Shown: one piece after another, positions 54,822-63,912 of the stretch | Numbering within the stretch: position 1 is the stretch's first letter | How the letters are laid out: each line of letters starts with the position of its first letter | Assembly: GCF_902859695.1 (NCBI RefSeq) | Contig: NZ_CADIJL010000025.1 | Span: forward strand, 1 to 64,000 | DNA length: 64,000 nucleotides | Direction: 5' to 3' | From: Achromobacter ruhlandii | GTDB lineage: Bacteria; Pseudomonadota; Gammaproteobacteria; Burkholderiales; Burkholderiaceae_B | The notes under the pieces: generated by a model | The model's input: the letters and a program-made list of their open reading frames with translations, nothing else | Databases searched by the model: none | Told to the model about the DNA's origin: nothing | Position numbers and translations under genes: made by a program

Positions 54822-56792
54822 ATGTTCGAATTTATTCGCAGCCACCGGCGCTGGATGCAGTTCATCCTGCTGCTTCTGATTGTGCCGTCCTTCTTCCTCG
54901 TCGGGATCCAGGGCTATGAGAGCTTCATGCGCAAGGAGCCGGAACTGGCGACGGTCGCCGGCCAGCCGATTTCCCGCGCGGAGTTCGACCAGGCGCACCG
55001 CAACCAGCTGGAGCAATACCGCCAGCGCCTGGGCGCGCAGTTCGACCCGGCCGTGATCGACACGCCGCAGTTGCGCGAAGCGCTGCTGAACCAGCTGATC
55101 AACCAGCGCCTGCTGGCGAACGTGGCCGTGGACAACCGTTTCTCGGTGTCCGACGAAACGCTGCGCAACACCATCGCCGCGATTCCGGAAGTGCAGGACA
55201 ACGGCCGCTTCTCGCCCGAGCGCTATCGCCAGGTGCTGGCGGCGCAGGGCATGTCGCCCACCTCGTTCGAGGCCGGCCTGCGCCGTGACCTGGCCGTGGC
55301 CCGCGTGCTGGAACCCGTCGGGCAGTCGGCCCGCGCGCCCGCCGAAGTGGTGGCGTCGCTGGAAACCGCCCTGACGCAGCAGCGCACGGTGCAACTGCGC
55401 CGCTTCGCCGCCGCCGATTTCCGCTCGCAAGTCACCGTCACCCCGGCCGACATCCAGGCCTGGTACGACGCCAACAAGCAGCAGTTGCAGATTCCCGAGC
55501 AGGTCCAGGTGCAGTACCTGGTGCTGAACGAAGCCGCCGCCACCGAGGGCGTGCAGGTCAAGGACGAGGACCTGGCTTCGTATTACGAACAGAACAAGAA
55601 CCGCTTCGGCCAGCCCGAGCGCCGCCGCGCCAGCCACATCATGATCGAAGTGCCCGCCGGCGCCTCGGAAGATGCGCGCAAGGCCGCCCGCGCCAAGGCC
55701 GAGGCCCTGGCCACGCAGGCCGCCGCCAACCCGGCGCAATTCGCCGAGCTGGCCCGCAAGAATTCGCAGGACGCCGGTTCGGCCGCCAATGGCGGCGACC
55801 TGGGCTGGCTGGCGCCGGGCATGCTGTCCGGCCCGCTGGAAAAGGCGATCTTCAGCCAGTCCAAGGACCAGGTGTCGGGCGTGGTCGAAAGCCCGTCGGG
55901 TTTCCACGTGGTCAAGGTCACCGAGATCCAGCCCGCCGCGATCAAGCCGCTGGCCGAGGTGAAGGACCAGATCACCGCCGAAGTGCGCAAGCAACTGGCC
56001 GCCGTGCGTTTTTCGGAGATGGCCAGCCAGCTGAACAAGCAGGTCTACGACCAGCGCGACAGCCTGCAGCCGGCCGCCGACGCGGTGGGCCTGAAGCTGC
56101 GCACCGCCTCGGGCGTGACGCGCGAAGGCCTGTTGCCGGCCGACCAGGCGGGCCCCGGGTCCGCCGTGGACAGCCCGGACGCGGCGTTGCTGGACAACCC
56201 GCGCGTGCGCCAGGTGCTGTTCTCGCCCGACGTGCTGCGTGAAAAGCAGAACTCCGGCGTGATCGAGCTGTCGCCCGACACCATGCTGGCGGTGCGCGTG
56301 GCCGCCGTGGAACCGGCCCATGTGCCGGCGCTGGAGAAGGTCAGCGATTCGATCCGCGCCAAGCTGCTGGACGAGCGTTCGGCCGAAGCCGCCAAGAAAG
56401 CCGGCGAAGCCGCGCTGGCGGCCGATCAGGCCAACCCGGCCGCGGCGCCGGAAGGCTTCGGTGGTCCGCTGGTGGTGTCGCGCCAGGATCCCAAGAACCT
56501 GCCGCGCTCGGTGCTGGACGCCGTGATGCGCCTGCCGGCCGCCAAGCTGCCGGCCTACACCGGCGTGCAGTCGGGCGCCGATTACACGCTGGTGCGCCTG
56601 GAAAAGGTCGAGGCCGGCACGGTCGAGGCCGCCGACAAGGAACGCCTGGCGCAGCAATTGGCGGGCGCCTGGGGCCAGGCCGAGAACGAAGCGCTGGTGC
56701 GCATGCTGCGCGAGGAATACAAGGTGCAGGTGCTGCCGGCGGCCGCCGACGCCATCCGCGGCGGCGACGCCTCGCAGCAGGCGGCGGGCTGA
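54822..56792 (+). CDS. ppiD: Periplasmic folding factor PpiD (SurA-N and parvulin domains)
   Basis: A 656-residue inner-membrane-anchored chaperone near the Sec translocon. One N-terminal membrane helix (WMQFILLLLIVPSFFLVGI) is followed by a SurA-like domain (INQRLLANVAVDN), a parvulin domain (ASHIMIEVPAGAS, GGDLGWLAPGML, VSGVVESPSGFHVVKV) and a C-terminal region. Length and order match the family. The ATG at 54822 is chosen by the helix position. A small terminator-like hairpin lies in its leader. Confidence 0.95.
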   Translation: MFEFIRSHRRWMQFILLLLIVPSFFLVGIQGYESFMRKEPELATVAGQPISRAEFDQAHRNQLEQYRQRLGAQFDPAVIDTPQLREALLNQLINQRLLANVAVDNRFSVSDETLRNTIAAIPEVQDNGRFSPERYRQVLAAQGMSPTSFEAGLRRDLAVARVLEPVGQSARAPAEVVASLETALTQQRTVQLRRFAAADFRSQVTVTPADIQAWYDANKQQLQIPEQVQVQYLVLNEAAATEGVQVKDEDLASYYEQNKNRFGQPERRRASHIMIEVPAGASEDARKAARAKAEALATQAAANPAQFAELARKNSQDAGSAANGGDLGWLAPGMLSGPLEKAIFSQSKDQVSGVVESPSGFHVVKVTEIQPAAIKPLAEVKDQITAEVRKQLAAVRFSEMASQLNKQVYDQRDSLQPAADAVGLKLRTASGVTREGLLPADQAGPGSAVDSPDAALLDNPRVRQVLFSPDVLREKQNSGVIELSPDTMLAVRVAAVEPAHVPALEKVSDSIRAKLLDERSAEAAKKAGEAALAADQANPAAAPEGFGGPLVVSRQDPKNLPRSVLDAVMRLPAAKLPAYTGVQSGADYTLVRLEKVEAGTVEAADKERLAQQLAGAWGQAENEALVRMLREEYKVQVLPAAADAIRGGDASQQAAG

Positions 56793-56835
56793 TCTTCCGC
56801 GAGGCGGATCGCGGGCCGCCCAGGCCCGCGTCAAG

Positions 56836-57495
56836 TCACTGCAGCAAGGGTCGCAGCGCCGGCCAGACATTGTCCAGCAGTTGGGCCTGGGCATCCTCGT
56901 TGGGATGGATGCCGTCGGCCTGGAACATCGCCCGGTTCGTTGCGATACCTTCCATCAGGAAGGGCACGAGCCGGGCGTTTTCGTCTTTGGCGACGGTGGG
57001 AAACACCTGGGCGAAGCGTTGGGTGTAGTCGCGGCCGTAGTTGGGCGGGATCTGCATGCCGACGATGACCACCTCGGCCTCGGCCTTGCGCGCCGCCTGC
57101 GCCATGGTGCGCAGGTTCTGCTCCGTCATGTTCAGCGGCAGCCCGCGCAGGGCGTCGTTCGAGCCCAGCTCCAGCACCACCACCGCCGGTTCATGCTGGC
57201 GCAGCAGCGCCGGCAGGCGCGCGACGCCGCCGCTGGTGGTGTCGCCGCTGATGCTGGCGTTGACGACCTTGTACTTCGGGTATTGTTCGGAAAGCCGCGC
57301 GGACAGCAGCGGCACCCAGCCGGTGCCGCGCTTGATGCCGTATTCGGCGGCCAGGCTGTCGCCCACCACCAGCACGGTGCGTTGCGCGGAACCCTGGGCC
57401 GCCGGGGCGGTCTGAGCGTGGGCGGGCGCCATCAGGGTGGCCGTGGCCAGCGTGGATATCAGTAGTGAACGGCGAATCAGGGGAATCAGGCGCAT
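56836..57495 (-). CDS. tesA: TesA-like periplasmic lysophospholipase/esterase (SGNH)
   Basis: A 219-residue SGNH hydrolase with a signal peptide (MRLIPLIRRSLLI to APAHA). Block I is VVGDSLAAEYGI, block III is ELGSNDALRG, and block V is DGIHPN, giving the Ser-Asp-His set. The family hydrolyses thioesters and lysophospholipids in the periplasm. The ATG shares a palindromic CATG (57493-57496) with the divergent ybbA start, so its leader lies inside ybbA. No ribosome site is apparent. Confidence 0.92.
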   Translation of the reverse strand: MRLIPLIRRSLLISTLATATLMAPAHAQTAPAAQGSAQRTVLVVGDSLAAEYGIKRGTGWVPLLSARLSEQYPKYKVVNASISGDTTSGGVARLPALLRQHEPAVVVLELGSNDALRGLPLNMTEQNLRTMAQAARKAEAEVVIVGMQIPPNYGRDYTQRFAQVFPTVAKDENARLVPFLMEGIATNRAMFQADGIHPNEDAQAQLLDNVWPALRPLLQ

Positions 57496-58165
57496 GGATA
57501 GCAAGAATTCGATCGAGGTGAAAGGGCTGGGCAAGCGGGTGGCTGATGCCGGCGGGACGCTGTCTATCCTGGAAGACATCGATTTTACGGTGGCGGCGGG
57601 CAGCGCCGTGGCCATCACCGGCAGCTCCGGGTCGGGCAAGTCCACCCTGTTGGGACTGCTGGCCGGGCTGGATGTTCCCAGCGCGGGCAGCGTGCGCCTG
57701 GCCGGGCAGGACCTGTTCGCCCTGGACGAGGACGGCCGCGCGCGCCTGCGGGCCAATCACGTGGGGTTTGTGTTCCAGTCATTCCAGTTGCTGCCGAACC
57801 TGACCGCGCTGGAAAACGTGATGCTGCCGCTGGAACTGGCGGGCCAGCCGGCGCGCGAGGCGGCCCAGGCCATGCTCGAGCGCGTCGGGCTGGGGGCGCG
57901 CCTGCATCACTATCCGCGCACCCTGTCCGGCGGCGAGCAGCAGCGCGTGTCGCTGGCGCGCGCCTTCGTGGTGCAGCCGGACCTGCTGTTCGCCGACGAA
58001 CCCACCGGCAGCCTGGATGCCGCCACCGGCGTCACGGTCATCGACCTGATGTTCGACCTGCACCGCGAGCACGGCACCACCCTGGTGCTGGTGACGCACG
58101 ACCCGCAGCTGGCGGCGCGTTGCAGCCGCCAGGTGGTGCTGGCGGCCGGGCGCATGGCCGCGTAG
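57494..58165 (+). CDS. ybbA: YbbA-like ABC transporter ATPase
   Basis: A 223-residue ATPase of the LolD/MacB type: Walker A is GSSGSGKST, the signature is LSGGEQQRVSLARA, and Walker B is LLFADEPTGSLD. It is divergent from tesA, as in E. coli. E. coli ybbA is followed by the permease ybbP, but here a terminator and a convergent operon follow, so the membrane partner must be elsewhere or absent. It probably works on lipoprotein or envelope traffic. Confidence 0.9.
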   Translation: MDSKNSIEVKGLGKRVADAGGTLSILEDIDFTVAAGSAVAITGSSGSGKSTLLGLLAGLDVPSAGSVRLAGQDLFALDEDGRARLRANHVGFVFQSFQLLPNLTALENVMLPLELAGQPAREAAQAMLERVGLGARLHHYPRTLSGGEQQRVSLARAFVVQPDLLFADEPTGSLDAATGVTVIDLMFDLHREHGTTLVLVTHDPQLAARCSRQVVLAAGRMAA

Positions 58166-58217
58166 TCGGGATGCGACCGGCCGCTGCGGCCCGCGCCAGC
58201 GGCGCAAGCCTGAAACG

Positions 58218-58243
58218 AAAACGCCACCCGAAGGTGGCGTTTT
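58218..58243. terminator. Bidirectional terminator between ybbA and the ABC operon
   Basis: AAAACGCCACC (58218-58228) and GGTGGCGTTTT (58233-58243) form a perfect stem around a CGAA loop, with A and T runs suitable for both directions. Confidence 0.9.
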
Positions 58244-58271
58244 CGCTTGGCGCAAACCTCTGGCGCGGACC

Positions 58272-59255
58272 TTACTTGGCCTTGGCCACGGCCTGGTTCC
58301 ACGCGGCGACGACGGCTTCGTACTCCTTGGCGGCCGCGTCCTGGCTCACCGGGAAGATCTTGATGCTGTTGAAGTCGGGCAGGGTGGTCAGGCTGGCCAC
58401 CGCGATGTCGCTGCGGGTCGGACGGCGGAAGTTCTTCACCAGTTGCGCTTCCTGGGCCTCCTTGCTGAGCAGGCCGTCGTACAGCGCCTTGGCGGCCTCC
58501 AGGTTCTTGGCGCCCTTGATGATGAACATGCCTTCCGGCGCCAGGTAGCTGCCCTCGGTCGGGTAGACCAGCTTGATTTCCTTCTGGCCGCCGGCCACGT
58601 ATTCCTGGGCGGCGTATTCCAGCGTCATGCCGACCGCGTATTCGCCGGCCGCCACGCCCTTGTAGGTGGTGCCGGACGAGGCCGTGACCACGGCGTTGGC
58701 GGCGATCTTGTCCAGGCCTTCCTGGCCGAACTGCTTGTACAGGCCGTAGACCAGCATGTAGGCGGTGCCGCTCTTGGACGGATCGGTGATGGCGAACTTG
58801 CCCTTCCACTGCGGTTGCATCAGGTCGGACCAGGTGGCCGGCGCGGCCAGGCCCTTCAACTGCCGTTCGTTGACCATCAGCACCATGATGTGGACGTTGG
58901 TGCCGACCCACAGATCGTCCGGTCCGCGGAACTCGGCCGGGATCTTGTCGATATCGGCCGGGCGGTAGGGCTGCAGGTGCTGGCGGTAGGCGCCCAGCGT
59001 GCCGAAGCCGCCGCTCCAGAACAGGTCGCCGCGCGGGTTCTGGGCCTCGGCCTCGATACGCTTCATCATGGTGCCGGTGCCGCCGGTGACCGGCTGCACG
59101 TTCAGCTTGGGCGACTGCTTCTTGACGGCGTCCAGCGCGGTCTCGATGGTCTCGGTGTTGTTGGACGAGTACAGGACCACGTTCTGTGCCTGCGCGGCGC
59201 CCGCGGCCAGGGTGGCGGCCAGCAGGCCGGTTTGCAGGAAGTGTTTGAGGTGCAT
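58272..59255 (-). CDS. Periplasmic binding protein of an AfuA/Fe(III)-type ABC transporter
   Basis: A 327-residue protein with a signal peptide ending AAGAAQAQ. VVLYSSNNTETIETALDAV, the GGTGTMMKRIEAEAQNP stretch and the PTEGSYLAPEGMFII region place it in the type 1 binding proteins that include AfuA (iron or hexose phosphates) and phosphonate binders. It is the last gene of a three-gene operon with the permease and ATPase upstream. No iron-coordinating Tyr pair could be assigned, so the ligand is open. Confidence 0.88.
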   Translation of the reverse strand: MHLKHFLQTGLLAATLAAGAAQAQNVVLYSSNNTETIETALDAVKKQSPKLNVQPVTGGTGTMMKRIEAEAQNPRGDLFWSGGFGTLGAYRQHLQPYRPADIDKIPAEFRGPDDLWVGTNVHIMVLMVNERQLKGLAAPATWSDLMQPQWKGKFAITDPSKSGTAYMLVYGLYKQFGQEGLDKIAANAVVTASSGTTYKGVAAGEYAVGMTLEYAAQEYVAGGQKEIKLVYPTEGSYLAPEGMFIIKGAKNLEAAKALYDGLLSKEAQEAQLVKNFRRPTRSDIAVASLTTLPDFNSIKIFPVSQDAAAKEYEAVVAAWNQAVAKAK

Positions 59256-59277
59256 GGTGAGCCTTTGTGGATGCGGG

Positions 59278-60924
59278 TTATTTGCCGGAGAACAGCTTGA
59301 TGCGGAATGCCTTGACCGACACGATGATGGGCAGCACGATCACCGTGACCAGCGCCGCGCCATAGGCCGAGGCCATGCCCAGGCGGCCGCCGTCGACCTG
59401 GCGGAAGATGGCGATCGGCATGGTTTCGAGGCCGCCGCTGTAGGCCACGATCGAGGCCGACAGCTCGGAAATCGTGGTCAGCCACATCAGGATGGCGGCC
59501 GAGATGATCGAGGCCTTCATGGCCGGCAGAATCACCTTGAAGAAGGTCATCAGCGGCGATACGCCCAGGCTGATCGAGGCTTCCTCGATCGAGTCGGGAA
59601 TGTTGAACAGCACCGACGAGGCGTTGCGCACCGCGAAGGGCAGGCGCCGCACCGCGTAGCACAGCACCATGATGCCGGAGGTGCCGGCCAGCACCAGCCA
59701 GCCGGTGTTGAAGGTCTGCACCAGCGCGATGCCCAGCACCGTGCCGGAGATGGTCAGCGGCAGTACCACGATGTAGTCCAGCACCTGGGTGAAGGCGCTG
59801 CGCTTCTTGATGGTCAGGTAACTCACCAGCACCGCGAAGGCCACGCCCGTCACCGTGGCCAGCGAGGCGAACTTGAGCGAATTCAGGATCGGCTCGGGCG
59901 CGCCGTGCAGGGCGCGCTGCATGCTGGCCAGCGACCAGGAGCCCCAGTGCATCACCGGCCCGCTGGTCTTGGTGAAGGCGGCGATGAACACCACGATCAG
60001 CGGCAGCAGCGACAGCAGGATCACCAGGCCGACGCCGCCGGTGTACAGGATGGCCTGCCATGAACGCACCCGGCGCGCCGCCGGCGCGCGGCCCTGGGTC
60101 ATGGTGTAGACCTTGCGCTCGACCACGCGCTTCTGCACGAACAGCACGATGGCGACGATGGCGATCGACACCACCGACATGGCGCTCTGCAGCGTCGGGC
60201 TGCCGCCCATTTCGCTGACGAAGGTGTTGTAGGTCATCACCGACAGCAGCGGCACGCGGCTGCCCAGCAGCATCGCCAGCGCGAAGTTGCCGACCACCAG
60301 CGTGAACACCACCAGCGCGTTCACCAGCACCGCCGGCAGCAGCACCGGCACCAGCACCCGCAGTTGGGTCAGCAGCGGCGGCGTGCCCAGGCTCAGGCCG
60401 GCTTCCTCCAGCTGGCCGTCGAAGCCGCGCAACGCGGCCAGCACGCCCAGGTAGATGTAGGTGTAGTAGACCAGCGTCATCGAGAACACCATGCCGGTCC
60501 AGCCGTAGAACGACGGCAGCGAGATGCCCGCGTCGCCCAGCAGGTTGGTCAGGATGCCGTTGTTGCCCAGCACCAGCAGCCACGACTGGCCGACGATGAT
60601 CTCGGGAATGACGATGGTCAGCACCGGCAGGATCGCCACCAGGTTCTTGAGCGGGAAGTCGTAGCGCGCCACCATGTAGGCGAACGGTACGCCCACCAGG
60701 ATGGTGCAGGCGGTCACCACCAGCCCCAGCACCAGCGTGTTGCCGAAGGCCTCCAGGTATTGCGAGTCGGCCAGCAGGGCGCGGAACCCCTCCAGCGAGA
60801 AACCGCCGTCCTGGCCGGTGACGCTGTTGCTGAACAGCACCGCCAGCGGATACAGCACGAAGAACAGCAGCAGCGCCAGGCTGATCGCCGTCAGGATGCC
60901 CCAGGGCCACCGTTTGATTTTCAT
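59278..60924 (-). CDS. Two-domain ABC permease (FbpB/AfuB type)
   Basis: A 548-residue inner-membrane permease made of two fused homologous halves, each with about six hydrophobic segments and an EAA loop (LEEAGLSLGTPPLLTQ near residue 190 and IEEASISLGVSPLMTFF in the second half). Such fusions pair with one ATPase dimer. It starts 13 bp after the ATPase gene and ends 22 bp before the binding protein. Confidence 0.93.
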   Translation of the reverse strand: MKIKRWPWGILTAISLALLLFFVLYPLAVLFSNSVTGQDGGFSLEGFRALLADSQYLEAFGNTLVLGLVVTACTILVGVPFAYMVARYDFPLKNLVAILPVLTIVIPEIIVGQSWLLVLGNNGILTNLLGDAGISLPSFYGWTGMVFSMTLVYYTYIYLGVLAALRGFDGQLEEAGLSLGTPPLLTQLRVLVPVLLPAVLVNALVVFTLVVGNFALAMLLGSRVPLLSVMTYNTFVSEMGGSPTLQSAMSVVSIAIVAIVLFVQKRVVERKVYTMTQGRAPAARRVRSWQAILYTGGVGLVILLSLLPLIVVFIAAFTKTSGPVMHWGSWSLASMQRALHGAPEPILNSLKFASLATVTGVAFAVLVSYLTIKKRSAFTQVLDYIVVLPLTISGTVLGIALVQTFNTGWLVLAGTSGIMVLCYAVRRLPFAVRNASSVLFNIPDSIEEASISLGVSPLMTFFKVILPAMKASIISAAILMWLTTISELSASIVAYSGGLETMPIAIFRQVDGGRLGMASAYGAALVTVIVLPIIVSVKAFRIKLFSGK

Positions 60925-60937
60925 GGCGTGGCGGTCC

Positions 60938-62014
60938 TCAGGCGTTGACGACGCGGCTGTCGGCGGGAATCAGCACCTGCACGGCCTCGCCGGGCTGGAA
61001 CTGCGCCACCATGTTGCCCGCGTGCAGCTCCACGCGGATCTCCGAGCCGTCCTGCAGCGCGATGCGATAGGCGGTCTTGAAGCCCAGGTATTGGCGCCGC
61101 AGCACCTTGCCGGGCAGCGTGTTGGGCACGTAGGGCGCCGGCGCCATCAGGGCCAGTTCCTCGGGGCGCGCGATCAGCACCGCGCGCTCGGCCAGCGTGG
61201 CGCTGCCGAGCGTGCCGTCAAAACCCAGGCCGCACAGCTCGTAGCGCACGTGGCCGGCCGGCGCGCCGGGCAGCCCGCCGCGCGCCGGCACCGGGATCAC
61301 GTTGGCCGAACCGATGAAGTCGGCCACATAGGCGTTGACCGGCGTGCCGTACAGTTCCTCGGGCGTGCCCAGTTGGGCGATGCGGCCGTGGTCCATGATG
61401 GCGATGCGGTCGGACATGGCCAGGGCTTCCTCCTGGTCATGGGTGACGAATACGGTGGTGATGCCGGCCTCGCGCACCAGGTCGAGGATGACGTCGCGCA
61501 TCTGCAGGCGCATCTTGGCGTCCAGGTTAGACAGCGGCTCGTCCATCAGCAACACGCGCGGCCGGATCACCAGGGCGCGCGCCAGCGCCACGCGCTGGCG
61601 CTGGCCGCCGCTCATCTGCGCCGGGTAGCGGTCGGCCAGCGCCGCCAGGCCGACCTTGTCCAGCGCCTCGTCGACGCGGCGCTTGATTTCGGCGCGGGCC
61701 ACGCCCCGGGCGCGCAGGCCGTAGGCGACGTTGTCGAAGGCGGTCTTGTCGGGAAACAGCGCGTAGTCCTGGAACACCATGCCGATGTCGCGGCGGTGCG
61801 CCGACACGTGCGTCACGTCGTCCTGGTCGAACAGCAGGCGGCCGCCGTCGGGCGCGTAGAAGCCGGCGATGCAGCGCAGCAGGGTGGTCTTGCCGCAGCC
61901 GCTGGGGCCCAGCAGCGTGTAGAACGCGCCGTCGGGAATGTGCAGCGACAGGTCGCGCAGCACCTGCTGGCCGCCGAATGTCTTGATGATGCCGTCTACG
62001 GTGATCGATGCCAT
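60938..62014 (-). CDS. ABC transporter ATPase (FbpC/PotA type)
   Basis: A 358-residue ATPase: Walker A is GPSGCGKTT, the signature is MSGGQRQRVALARAL, and Walker B is VLLMDEPLSNLD. A C-terminal TOBE-like regulatory domain follows (FIGSANVIPVPARGG onward). The start MASITVDGIIKTFGG at 62014 is set by family alignment. It is the first gene of the operon, 243 bp from the divergent LysR gene, which may control it. Confidence 0.93.
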   Translation of the reverse strand: MASITVDGIIKTFGGQQVLRDLSLHIPDGAFYTLLGPSGCGKTTLLRCIAGFYAPDGGRLLFDQDDVTHVSAHRRDIGMVFQDYALFPDKTAFDNVAYGLRARGVARAEIKRRVDEALDKVGLAALADRYPAQMSGGQRQRVALARALVIRPRVLLMDEPLSNLDAKMRLQMRDVILDLVREAGITTVFVTHDQEEALAMSDRIAIMDHGRIAQLGTPEELYGTPVNAYVADFIGSANVIPVPARGGLPGAPAGHVRYELCGLGFDGTLGSATLAERAVLIARPEELALMAPAPYVPNTLPGKVLRRQYLGFKTAYRIALQDGSEIRVELHAGNMVAQFQPGEAVQVLIPADSRVVNA

Positions 62015-62257
62015 GAAAGGTTCCTGCCTGGGATTGGACGCATCATAGGAACCCGGCCGCGCCGCCACCAGCGGTGTTTTTTAAGGGCTGGCGTTAGTTT
62101 TTCTAAGAGGTCGGCGGCGCCGCAATCCCCTAGAATGCGGCTCATAGCAACGGCGCGGTTCAAGCCCCGTGCCGGCAAGAACAGATGACAAGGGAAATCG
62201 TGGGAACACGCAGCAAAGCCTTGCGCCAGGGGCGCGCGCGGGCGGACGGCGCCTGAG

Positions 62258-63166
62258 ATGGCGGGCCCGAGCCTGCCGCCGCTGAAAGCCTTGCGGGTAT
62301 TCGAGGCCGCGGCGCGCCTGCGCAGTTTCACGGCGGCGGCCGACGAACTGAGCATCACGCACAGCGCGGTCAGCCAGCAGATCCGCATCCTGGAAGACTA
62401 TGTCGGCCAGCCGCTGTTCGCGCGCGAGGCCCGCGGCGTCACGCTGCTGCCGTGCGCGCAGGCGTATTTTCCCGAGGTCCAGGCCAGCCTGGAGCGCATC
62501 GCGGCGGCCACCGCCAAGCTGCGCTCGCCTGGCCATGGCGGCGTGCTGCGCGTCAGCGCCACGCCGTCGCTGACCATGAAATGGCTGATTCCCCGGCTGT
62601 CGGCGTTCCAGGCGTTGCATCCGGGCATCGACGTGCAACTGACCACGCAGGGGCGCTCGTTCCTGGATCGCGGCGACGAGGCCGGCGGCGACGTGCTGAT
62701 CCGCCATGGCTTCGTGGCGCACGCCGAAATGAGCTGCGTGCACTGCCTGGACGACTTCCACGTGCCGGTGGCGTCGCCGCGCTTCATCGAGCGCAACCGC
62801 CTGGCCACGCCGGCCGACTGTCTGGGGCACCCCTTGCTGAAGGTCGCGGGCGGCATGGACCACTGGCCGCGCTGGTTCGCGCTGGCCAGGGTGGACGTGC
62901 CGGCGCAACTGCCCGGGCCGGTGTTCGACCATCAATTCCTGTGCATGCAGGCCGCCATGAACGACCTGGGCATCGCCCTGGCGCCGTGGTGCCTGCTGCA
63001 GGACGACCTGCGCGCCGACCGGCTGCGGCCGCTGTTCCTGCAGCCGCGCCTGCCCAACGCCGGCGTGCATGCGCTGTTCCGCCCGGACGCGCCGGCCGCG
63101 GCCGCGGCGCGCCATTTCATCGACTGGCTGGGCCGCGAGGCCGGCCATCCGCCACCCGAGCAATAG
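62258..63166 (+). CDS. GcvA-like LysR regulator
   Basis: A 302-residue LysR protein. The helix-turn-helix region is LKALRVFEAAARLRSFTAAADELSITHSAVSQQIR over residues 10-44. LLPCAQAYFPEVQASLERI and the co-inducer domain follow. The sequence style fits the GcvA group. It is divergent from the ABC operon (243 bp apart) and lies 11 bp before serB, so it may control either or both. Confidence 0.88.
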   Translation: MAGPSLPPLKALRVFEAAARLRSFTAAADELSITHSAVSQQIRILEDYVGQPLFAREARGVTLLPCAQAYFPEVQASLERIAAATAKLRSPGHGGVLRVSATPSLTMKWLIPRLSAFQALHPGIDVQLTTQGRSFLDRGDEAGGDVLIRHGFVAHAEMSCVHCLDDFHVPVASPRFIERNRLATPADCLGHPLLKVAGGMDHWPRWFALARVDVPAQLPGPVFDHQFLCMQAAMNDLGIALAPWCLLQDDLRADRLRPLFLQPRLPNAGVHALFRPDAPAAAAARHFIDWLGREAGHPPPEQ

Positions 63167-63177
63167 AAGGATTGCCC

Positions 63178-63912
63178 ATGCAAGAGTTCCAGAGCGACGC
63201 CGGCCTGCATTGGCGCGGTATCGCGCCGCCGCTGACACTGTCGGACTACAAGGTCATCGCCTTCGACATGGATTCGACGCTGATCGCCATCGAGACGCTG
63301 GACGAGATGGCCGACCTGATGGGGAAAAAGGCCGAGGTGGCCGCGCTGACCGAGGCGGCGATGCAGGGAGAGATCGTCGACTACAAGCAGAGCCTGCGGC
63401 AGCGCGTGGCGCTGCTGGCCGGCATGCCGGCGGTGGCGCTGGACGAGGTGTATGAACACCGCCTGGCGCTCAACCCGGGTGTGGAAACGCTGATCGCGGC
63501 TTGCAAGGCCGCCGGCCTGTTCTGCCTGCTGGTGACGGGCGGCTTCACCTGCTTCACCGACCGGCTGCGCGCGCGCCTGGGGCTGGACGACGTGCGCGCC
63601 AACGTGCTGGAGATCGTCGATGGCCGCCTGACTGGGCGGCTGCTGCCGCAAGCGTGGGGCGACCTGTGCGACGGCGAGGAAAAGCGCCGCAAGTTGCTGG
63701 AGGTGTGCGCGGCGCTGGGCGTCGGACCGGAGCGCGCCATCGCGGTGGGCGACGGCGCCAACGACCTGCCGATGCTGCGAACCGCCGGGCTATCGGTGGC
63801 GTATCACGCCAAGCCGGCGGTGCGGCGCGAGGCCAAGGTGGCGATCGACCAGGGCGGGCTGGACCAGCTGCTGCGCCTGTTCAGCGCCGGCAAGGCGCAG
63901 GCGCGGGGCTGA
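63178..63912 (+). CDS. serB: Phosphoserine phosphatase SerB
   Basis: A 244-residue HAD enzyme for the last step of serine synthesis. FDMDSTLI (nucleophile Asp) near residue 30, LLVTGGFTCFTDRL and the late GDGANDLPML match the family. The usual N-terminal regulatory (ACT-like) part is mostly absent, giving a short form. AGAAGG before the ATG supports the start. It is probably co-transcribed with the upstream LysR gene. Confidence 0.93.
   Translation: MQEFQSDAGLHWRGIAPPLTLSDYKVIAFDMDSTLIAIETLDEMADLMGKKAEVAALTEAAMQGEIVDYKQSLRQRVALLAGMPAVALDEVYEHRLALNPGVETLIAACKAAGLFCLLVTGGFTCFTDRLRARLGLDDVRANVLEIVDGRLTGRLLPQAWGDLCDGEEKRRKLLEVCAALGVGPERAIAVGDGANDLPMLRTAGLSVAYHAKPAVRREAKVAIDQGGLDQLLRLFSAGKAQARG

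Noticed and set aside
54762-56894. 710-codon open frame opposite ppiD
   Set aside because: Low-complexity Arg/His/Gly sequence antisense to a well-supported ppiD; no start signal.
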